Positions 56,107 to 64,000 of a stretch of 64,000 bases of DNA are shown piece by piece. The notes beneath the pieces were generated by a model. That model was given only the letters and a program-made list of their open reading frames with translations. It ran no database searches and was not told the origin of the DNA. The position numbers and the translations under genes are program-made. How positions within the stretch are numbered: position 1 is the stretch's first letter; every line of letters starts with the position of its first letter. The stretch spans positions 186,001 to 250,000 of the forward strand of contig JAJJXM010000052.1 of assembly GCA_024516155.1 (NCBI GenBank). The letters are read 5' to 3'. Origin of the DNA: Pyronema omphalodes. Lineage: Eukaryota > Ascomycota > Pezizomycetes > Pezizales > Pyronemataceae.

Positions 56107-57833
56107 TTGAATGAGACGTGTTTGCACTATGTATAACATAAATGCTTTACTTTTCATCGTCTGTTTCAGCATCAATCGTAATAAGTAAATCAATTTCGCG
56201 TGCTGGACGCCTTATGTTATTTCCAAACTTTTAAGGACGGACTACGCCCGGCTAAGGATCACATAATTCTTCTTGTCCTATTACCAATGACAACCACTAA
56301 TCAATGGTACTCGGTCACGTTAACAGCTATCATTCAATCTATCCTCTGTAAAAAGGCATTCCATGATCTTTCTTTACACTCGTAACCCATCTCTTCCAAG
56401 AACACCTAAATCCACCTCCTTTCGAATGATGATGTCAACAAATTCGCCATAAACATCACACTTTCGAATAACCAGAGTTATTTATCTAGGCACTATCTTT
56501 ATCATCTTCATGGCAGCCTTTTCAGAGTTTTTGATCCTCGAGCCGCGTGTTTATAGACCCGGAGGTCAAGTCGGCTGCGAGTCCCTTTCCCGAGCGGCCT
56601 GCGACGTAATTATTGGCGAAGCTCTTTGAAGAATAGCTAGAATTAGCTTAGTAGTCTTACTTGACTATCTGTTGATCAAGGAACAGTAATTTCTAAATTC
56701 GGCTGAATTGGGAATAAGTATTGGATGGGGAGAGCTTCATTTTATTTTATTATTTTCTCATACACACTTGTAACCGTAAGGTTATGGCGGGTGCTACTAT
56801 TAGTGTACATTGTCAGCCTGCGGTTTGCGTCGTTGGCTGCTGGGAGCGCCCCAGAGCGGTCTTGCTTGTTTTAGGTTGTAGCCTCCTCTTGATCTTCGTT
56901 CTCCCTTTATGTCTTCTCTCGTATATGTATTTGTCCATGAGCCCTGTACGCTCTGCTACCACCACGCCCGATGGGAATCTTGTTACTCCACCCCTCCCGC
57001 ACCTCGTCGCCTGAGCCATTACATAGTTTATTTTTTTTTCTCGTCTCTCTTCCTTCGTCACCAGGATGGTGAGAGCTGTTTAGTTATCCGCAACAGACCT
57101 GTGATCTGGAGGATCGCCGGGACACTCAACTCTAACACCTATTTGAATGCCACCGCTTTCTTGCACTCGACGGTTCCAGATGCGGCTTCTATGGTCCACT
57201 ATACCATATTTCAGGTTATTACGGAGCGATGAAGGCTCCCATGAGCGATGAGGCCGCCCATTCTCTTTCATTTTTGTTTTTCTACATAAGTCAGGGGACT
57301 GATGGGATGAGATGGCCGAGGACAGTGATTTTGTCATTGTGAATCGCTTATTATTCATAGTTCAATAGTTTTGAAGGTGGAATGAGCTTTGGAGGAAGAG
57401 AACACCCGAGTGATTTCTCGTGGTTCACACTAAAGTTAGTGATGATCCTAGACCGCCATATTCTACAAACTGCACAAAACATCGACGAACCGTTTTCTTC
57501 AACAAAGGGGCTAGTCCAAGTTGTTCACTATATATCCAGATGTTTTTAGTAAGGTCCTCTCGGACGTGTTCAACCATGCATGAGGTGGACAGAAGAACCC
57601 TTAAAGTTACATAAAAACGAGAGCATTATTGTATGTCTCCAATGATAGATAGCCGTAGATGGGCCAACGAAGATATGGCCCCTCTCTCTCGTGAGGTAAA
57701 AGGTAGCTCATGTCGAACATCTGCCGCTAGACCTGGCCTCGTCTTTCGCGCACACTCCTCACACCCGTGCACCTTCACTTCCGCCTCGACAAAACACCAT
57801 TCCACCAACGAGTTTTATTATTTACTATTCATC
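56107..57833. other. intergenic
   Basis: 1.7 kb. Overlapping short frames near 56.7-57.2 kb on both strands have no motif. No gene is supported. Confidence 0.45.
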
Positions 57834-58139
57834 ATGCCTGTCTATGCCGTCATTCACCTAATCGGCGTCAAGAAACCTCACAACGAGTTTCCTCATCTTT
57901 GTAACGAATCTTCGGACGAAGGTCAGCTGCAACAGGATACCACCCACTCTTCGTCTGTAAAACATGACTAACTTGATATCACAGATGATTACGAAATGAG
58001 GAAGTTCAAGGAAACGCATCTCGCCGTTCTCTGCTTGGTTGACATCAAGGACTACGAACACCGTCGTTCTGCCGATGGCTTCTACGAGTGGTTCTCCTGG
58101 GTTTGCCAGAGGGACCAGACTGCACTTGAAGCTCGTTAA
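57834..58139 (+). CDS. 80-residue protein, unknown function
   Basis: Two exons, 57834-57921 and 57985-58139. The 63-base intron (GTCAGC...TATCACAG) has a CTAAC branch site. It joins NESSDE to DDYEMRKFKETHL in phase. The product is acidic in the middle and ends SADGFYEWFSWVCQRDQTALEAR. The start MPVYAVIHLIGVKK follows CATC. It is too short for the usual gene-finding cut-off when read without splicing. The spliced frame is clean and aromatic-rich, which argues for a real small protein. No domain is recognised. Confidence 0.65.
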
Positions 58140-59958
58140 GCTTCTCTATTCTACGATTGATTATAAGCGGCAGCTGCGCAGGATCAACAACAGATAGTCA
58201 GGGAGACCTACTGCTTAAGCGCGCCTGAATGTTATATTAAATGCATAATGCACAATATACTCATTACTTATACTTTGTCTTGTCATGGTGCGGGGCTTTT
58301 TTTTGATGATACAAAGGTTGCTAGTTCTTTTTCATGTCCATGCTATCCGTGCCAAATCCAGACAATTAGTTACAATCGCTTAACACCCTTGAAAACTTGT
58401 GCGCGTTATTCGCAGATAGTTTAGCCAATCGAATGAGGAGATGATATGCGTAAACAGATATGTGAGCAATACTTGAGGCATCTATCAGAGAGATGAACGG
58501 GATGACGTAGCATAATTGTGGCTATTTCAAGATAGCCCCTTCGGATTAGCTGCTTCTATTATTTTTTGTTTTCAATGGAATGTGTATCGTATTTAACGCA
58601 ATCTGTCTCGGTGAATGCTCAGAGAAATCCTTTTTCGGTACTCAAATCTCGTCGCGGCAATATTGATAAAGGTTGTTATGTTAGATTTCCTATCTATACG
58701 GGCTCCAAGGGTGGTAATTTATTTACTTGAATGAATCCCCAATTTTCATAGGAGTTAAGTTACTCATAATCCTTCGTCCATTTTAAAGCTCAAAAGACTG
58801 AGAGCATGGTGAACATTAGTGCAAGCTCCAGTGTCAATAGCAGTTTGAAGTCATTACAGACGTTACATCGCTCGAGCGATTTGGGCCCATCGCTCCATTT
58901 ATTCCACTTGCTTTCCTTCATCACGATCCAACGTCTTGTAAACTAGTTGCCTTTCCACCCCTTGACGATACCTTTGGAAATAATATATACCAATCTCATT
59001 GTCTTCCCGTAACTAGTACAACATTATTCGGTTTCTAGAATTTTAATCCGAGGCTGCACAGAAAAGAAAAGGTCCGCAGACTCATAGAACCTCGGGCCAC
59101 CCGAGATGACACTGTCCGCCGAGTCTAATCGCTCGCCGATCATCGAGGTTATACCGGAGGATGATTTGCTGCCGGGATCGCCCAAAGTCTGCCAAGTATC
59201 CAATGGTCAGCCGGATATCCAAGGCCGAGAGTAAGCCGGGTATCGAAGGCTCCGTCGAGTATCCAAAGGTCGGAGTCTGAATTACACTTCAGTTATCTAT
59301 GAGGAAAGTACGGGGGAACAGTCGGTTAAGATAGCCGGGGCACTGAAGATGGAAGAGGAACGCTGAACAGGACAGACAAGGGACGAGGTACCGTATAGAG
59401 ACAAGGCATTGTAGCAAAAGTTAGGAAAAGTGGGCGGTGGGAGGTGGTAGGCTATATACCCATGGGAGGCCCGGTAGCTGAATTTTAAGCCAAAAAGTAT
59501 ACAAGCTATAAATGACAATTTTTGATGGACACAAACAACATTCGATTCCGTTTTACGGTATGTATCACCATATTCCGGCCTCTGATGTTAAGTGCTCAAC
59601 CAGTTCATGCCGCGCACCTGCCACCGGTCTTCCGAGCCTCGAGACTCGCCAATCAAGAATCATGTTTTGTTTTTCAATCATATGTTTTCATCGCTTTGAT
59701 CATTACCTCTTGCTTTTTTGACCTCACTCTGAGATTTGCATCCGTGTATTGCTTTAAAACCAACAGGTGCAAGTACATTAGGGCCTTTATCCGTCACCAG
59801 CCTGAAACCCAACGGCCAGAGAAACGTGATTGACACACAAAATTCCAGCGGTATGCATCTTGCCGTATGTATATTACCATCGACACTAGGTCGAGTTATA
59901 CTGAAACCTTGACTCTAGCTCCTTCACGAACTATCACGTTTTTCGGTGGAGTAGGGTT
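58140..59958. other. intergenic
   Basis: 1.8 kb AT-rich spacer with no supported gene. Confidence 0.5.
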
Positions 59959-60536
59959 AAAATCTACGGAAATTATGCAGGATGCCCCCGAAAAAACACG
60001 AAATTTGCAATATACCCCCGTCTATGCAGGATGCCCCTCGCTTAGGTAGTGAACATCCGCCTTCAGCGCCGGGCGCCAAATTTTTCACGCATGTTTTTTT
60101 TTTCCTTACTGGCAGATAAAAATTTTGAATCCATTTCTGCGCCTCTGACTTTGCAAAGCGAATGTCAAACCGCATGTCTACGGCCCACTTGTGAATGGCC
60201 AGTTTAAACTCGGAAAACGAGGGAAAATCATCTCCAAGTTGTAGTGCATGTCGAGAGATCGGGTCAGCGCCGTCAGGATCGATGCTGGTTGTCAGCGAAT
60301 TGGTGCGCTCCATTATTGCCGTTGTTGACGATAATATCGAGAAGTGGAATTAAAATCTTCACCTGCAAGCGAAGAAGAAAAAACACACGCGAAAAATCTG
60401 TAGCCCGGCGCTGTAGGCGCTGTATTCAATATGGGCGGGTGTTCACTACCTAAGCGAGGGGCATCCTGCATAGACGGGGGTATATTGCAAATTTCGTGTT
60501 TTTTCGGGGGCATCCTGCATAATTTCCGTAAAATCT
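59959..60536 (-). mobile_element. 564-bp Mutator-like (MULE) miniature element with transposase remnant
   Basis: The element body is 59966-60529. The outer 90 bases (59966-60055 and 60440-60529) are perfect inverted repeats beginning ACGGAAATTATGCAGG; similarity continues imperfectly for tens of bases, with a ~20-base indel. The 7-base sequence AAAATCT flanks both ends directly (59959-59965, 60530-60536), with AC following it on the right as in the left terminus, so the duplication could be read as 7-9 bases. The interior, read on the minus strand from 60313, encodes LQLGDDFPSFSEFKLAIHKW and FDIRFAKSEAQK, resembling the N-terminal domain of fungal MULE transposases; it then runs into the repeat, so no active enzyme is left. 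Long inverted repeats and ~9-base duplications are characteristic of Mutator-like elements. Confidence 0.85.
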
Positions 60537-62099
60537 ACCTTAGCCATCTCACCATGTTTACACTGGCACGCGCCAGGCATACCCATTCCCAATCAAATGA
60601 AGTCAGAAATTACTTCGCGGGTAAATTCTAAATATGATACAGCGCCCAATTGTTACCCCGAACCGAGATTTTATGGAATCCTTGAACTACGGAATATCGA
60701 TTCTATTCAACTGGCGCGTACCAAAACATCTACAAAGTCCTAAACCTAGTAATAGTAATCACCGTCCTAGCTGCTGTCTCTTGCCAGCTTCAATGGATCA
60801 CTGATTTGGTACCCCTAGGAGCTTCTTTATTTTGCGTTGGAGTGGCTTATTTTTCCCTGGAAACATCTATTAATTAAGTATCAATCAGTTTTTTTCTGGA
60901 AAGTAAAGGCATTGATAGCATTGCGAGGTTTTTCTTCTGGTATCCCAAAGTTCTCTCTCTTTGAATATACGTCATGACGAATCCACCGTAAGGACTTCTT
61001 CTATCACGAGGTTCAACATGCTGCACTCTAGAGTTACATTGGAGTCCCACTTCGCTGTACATATATTTGTGGGGGTTGGGGGCCAATTGAATCTATATCA
61101 ATGAAGGTGATTAGATCAAACTGATTAATCGTTCACCAACCTGTTTAGGGTATTTGGGGCATCTGTTTGTCTGGAAAACACACAGCATCAAACAATAAAG
61201 CTGCTTTTCGGAAACTGAAGGCTTTGCTAACCAATTTCCTGGAGAAACGGACTACCTCAGGTTACTTCGCCGTTCATCAACATTTGCAGAGCTTCTCATG
61301 ACCATGCCGTTTGGCACGCGTTGTCGCCGGAAAGCATGGCAGAATGCAGGGGGTTTTACGCACTGAGAACTATATAAAGGTCCAGCCGATCCACAGTCAA
61401 CAGTATCCAATTCCGGAACATTACAACTCTCCCCCCTCTCCCCCCACGGAGTCACTAAAACAATCCATCATTTCAGCACAGTAACGGCGAGATATATAAT
61501 GGGTTAATCGACCAAAAGGTGTAATACGGGCCATGCGAATTTTGCACAGATATTATGGCATAAGCGTCACAAAGTTGAGGTTCAATATTCCCTGGGCAAG
61601 GTTCGGTGAAATGTGTGGCTCAACAAGAATAGTGGTGTACGGTGTCAACCATCATGTAACCTGAACGTCAGACCCTACTGCAGTCTGCAGGTCCTGTGTG
61701 TCCGAGTAGAAAATCCTACCATACTCCTGCCTAAATCTCCTATCCATCATCTACTACCACAGAGAGCAATAATGGTAAATTCTCCCCGTGGAATAATGAA
61801 TGTCATTTAGCTTCTTCACAGTTTCGGGTACTGATATGTTTTCCTAGACCGACAGGGACATTAAAAAGAAGCCAGAGGCTAGAGACAATTCTGTCGAGAG
61901 CCCAAAGTCGTCTACCGAACTGAACAGTGAAACCACCGCAATCGTATGCCTCCTCATTCTCTTTCGCTTCCATTCTTGTTATGCAACTCCCCTTTTTGCA
62001 AACAATTGTCGCATAGTTACATTTCTGACATCTCGTCTGTAGGATACCTCGTCTGCCCCACTAAGTCGACGTAGTTCCATTGCTTCTGCTTTGCTCAAC
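60537..62099. other. intergenic
   Basis: 1.6 kb between the miniature element and a doubtful small gene. No coding frame is supported. Confidence 0.5.
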
Positions 62100-62489
62100 A
62101 TGGGCATCAACTCAAATGCTGCAACTACCATTGGCCCTTCCCCAGGCAATATTATTTCTGCGCTTTTCGGTCGTCGTTCTCAGGCCAACTCAGCCATCGG
62201 TCCTCCATTGATTGTTGCAGAGGATCAACAACCCACCAGTCATAATCAGTCGGTCAACACGGCCCAAGCTACCGGGGGCAGTGAACCGATCCAGCAAGAA
62301 CAATCATCTCGCTTGAAGCAGTGCACTCTGTCGAATGACGAAGCTGTTCTTGTCCTGACCGCTGCCGGTGTCGGAGGCATGGGACCCATGATCAGTGCGG
62401 ACGGAAATATCTCTAGCTTCGGGCCGCAGGAGAATATGAAGCACAACAAGGAGGAGGACAAGAAAACCCAACACAGACACCGGCGATAG
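62100..62489 (+). CDS. possible small hypothetical protein
   Basis: Open frame of 129 residues from the ATG at 62100 (MGINSNAATTIGPSPGNII). Composition is Ser/Gln/Asn/Gly-rich and hydrophilic, with one mildly hydrophobic stretch (AVLVLTAAGVGGMGPMIS) and a basic end (KKTQHRHRR). No domain is recognised. The frame stands out from the flanking AT-rich DNA, but without transcript or homology support it is tentative. Confidence 0.35.
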   Translation: MGINSNAATTIGPSPGNIISALFGRRSQANSAIGPPLIVAEDQQPTSHNQSVNTAQATGGSEPIQQEQSSRLKQCTLSNDEAVLVLTAAGVGGMGPMISADGNISSFGPQENMKHNKEEDKKTQHRHRR

Positions 62490-64000
62490 GCTTGTAATTG
62501 ATGGTTTTAGCCTGTGGTTTAGCATAATACAGCGTATGTTTATTTTGTACCATTTTATGAGTATCAAATTAGTCGATCATTTGAATATATTACATTTCTT
62601 GTGAATATTGTGTAATATTTCAGGATTCCGCCAGGCTGTGCTAAATTCCAATAGTAAACGAATAAACAATAAATGACGAAATGAATTTTCTGACATTTTA
62701 ATGCATGGGAGTGTTTGGGGGCACATAGTACTTCCCACTGCTCAGTGATATGTCATGATCCCAGAAGTCACTCGACACAGGCATCCGAATGCGATGCCCC
62801 GTGATTCACTAACCAATTGGTCATAAATTCGTTCAAAATAGCAAAAGAAGCAAAAATAAATTATATTAACGGATCATAATGCTAAGAAAATGGAACTCTA
62901 GGCAGCCGCCAAAGAGCCCCCAATTCACTGAGCTTGATGCAAGAAACATGCAGCTGGTGAAACTACGCAATTGTGTACAAAAAAATGATATCGAATAAGG
63001 TGGAAGTAGCATATCTCATATACGTATTCGGGATATGGCTATGTTAGTCGGTAAAAAATGAGTGGCGCTTTTCACTTATAACGACTGAACCTTAACATGC
63101 AAAGTTCAATCAACTTGCGAAGGGACTTTTCTCATCACAGAAACCCTCATCACTCACATCAGATTTCCTTAACACTTTCTACCTACTCATGCGGTTTGTC
63201 ATATTAAGCACCCGTCCTGCAATCCGCCCTGCAGCCCAAATTTTTCCAAAATTCGCCACAGGAATACTCGTCGCTATGGCAGTCTACACTCTTGCCTCTC
63301 CGTATATCGACTTCTAAAATACCTCAGACTCACTTCCGCTAACACGCACGCTCGTACTACGTACTCTATAATCTGTTCCTGCAACTCCACCGTTGCTCCA
63401 CCCTCCCCCCGCTATCGTTTCAAAATAACATCAAACAACCCCCTCAAAACCACCTTGCAAATCATTCTCCTTCTCCGAAGCTTAGCCCTCCAGGTCAATC
63501 CGGTACCAGAATCTCAACGTATGCCATATGTTATAAGGCACATATCATCTATATACATGATATATTCCTCCAAAGCTCATGTGAACGGTATAAAACTTCA
63601 AAAATGATACATTATAAAGATTTTTAATTTGGCTTCCGAACGTAAACCCGACCCAGCAAACCCGTTTAAAAAAACAAAACGCGACAAAAATCCTCGCAAG
63701 TCAACCGCAAACCGTACCAACAAGGGCCAAACCCTAACACGACTCAACAGCTATATGTATCATGTCGTCATGACGCTAATCGGCCAAGGCAGATTTTCCG
63801 CTCCCATGGCCATAACCATAGAATCGATCGTCCGCATACATGCCTACATACTGATCTTACTTCCGAGAATTCGTACGTTATGTCTCGGTCCCGTGACACC
63901 TTAACCTTCACCCCCGCCGGAATAGCTACTCCTTAACCGAATTTGCTATCTCCTATCAACGAAAGAAAGTTCTCACCGCAAAATTCCTCAGATTTGACTC
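62490..64000. other. intergenic to right edge
   Basis: No supported gene. The last kilobase has short plus-strand frames lacking motifs. Confidence 0.45.

Noticed and set aside
1..64000. CRISPR arrays, prophage or bacterial operons
   Set aside because: No regularly spaced repeats with unique spacers; spliced genes and intron-containing tRNAs show a eukaryotic nuclear sequence.

Overview
The window reads as nuclear DNA of a filamentous ascomycete (Pezizomycotina). The evidence is short GT-AG introns of mostly 45-70 bases with CTAAC/CTAAT branch sites, tRNA genes with short introns after position 37, and fungus-typical families: DUF3433, a C2H2 plus Zn2Cys6 regulator, a DLH/NTF2-like fusion, an OTT_1508-like deaminase, and GH43_24 with CBM35. 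A Leotiomycete is possible, but the sequence alone does not settle the class. Gene models were built by hand from reading frames and splice signals; none could be checked against RNA or databases.

Left part (1-20 kb): a DUF3433 membrane protein gene runs off the left edge on the minus strand. Two ~3.1-3.3 kb copies of one non-coding dispersed repeat follow (4382-7649 and 14059-17165), in the same orientation. Each holds a pyrimidine-rich tract, an ATTCTTATTTC-type minisatellite, a long perfect hairpin and a GC-rich hairpin 20 bases before its right end. Their termini suggest a non-autonomous Helitron-like element. Between them lie an intron-containing tRNA-Ala(CGC), a secreted exo-beta-1,3-galactanase-type GH43 gene, and a gene-poor stretch. 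Two identical tRNA-Leu(AAG) genes in inverted orientation and a DLH/NTF2-like gene follow.

Middle part (20-42 kb) is the gene-rich core: a dual zinc-finger regulator, a Ure2/YfcG-type glutathione transferase, a TDP2-like phosphodiesterase, a basic nuclear-looking protein of unknown function, an OTT_1508-like deaminase, a Dal5/Tna1-type MFS permease, a Gln/Pro/Tyr-rich protein facing a PhyH-like dioxygenase across a divergent promoter, and a ten-exon sugar transporter with an 8-base microexon.

Right part (42-64 kb): a second MFS transporter, three more copies of the same tRNA-Leu(AAG), two small convergent genes with N-terminal cysteine clusters, the gamma-tubulin complex component GCP4, an 80-residue protein of unknown function, a 564-bp Mutator-type miniature element with 90-bp perfect terminal inverted repeats and a transposase remnant, and one doubtful small gene. 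There is no obvious biosynthetic cluster. The genes look like ordinary chromosomal neighbours separated by long spacers that hold repeats and tRNA genes.
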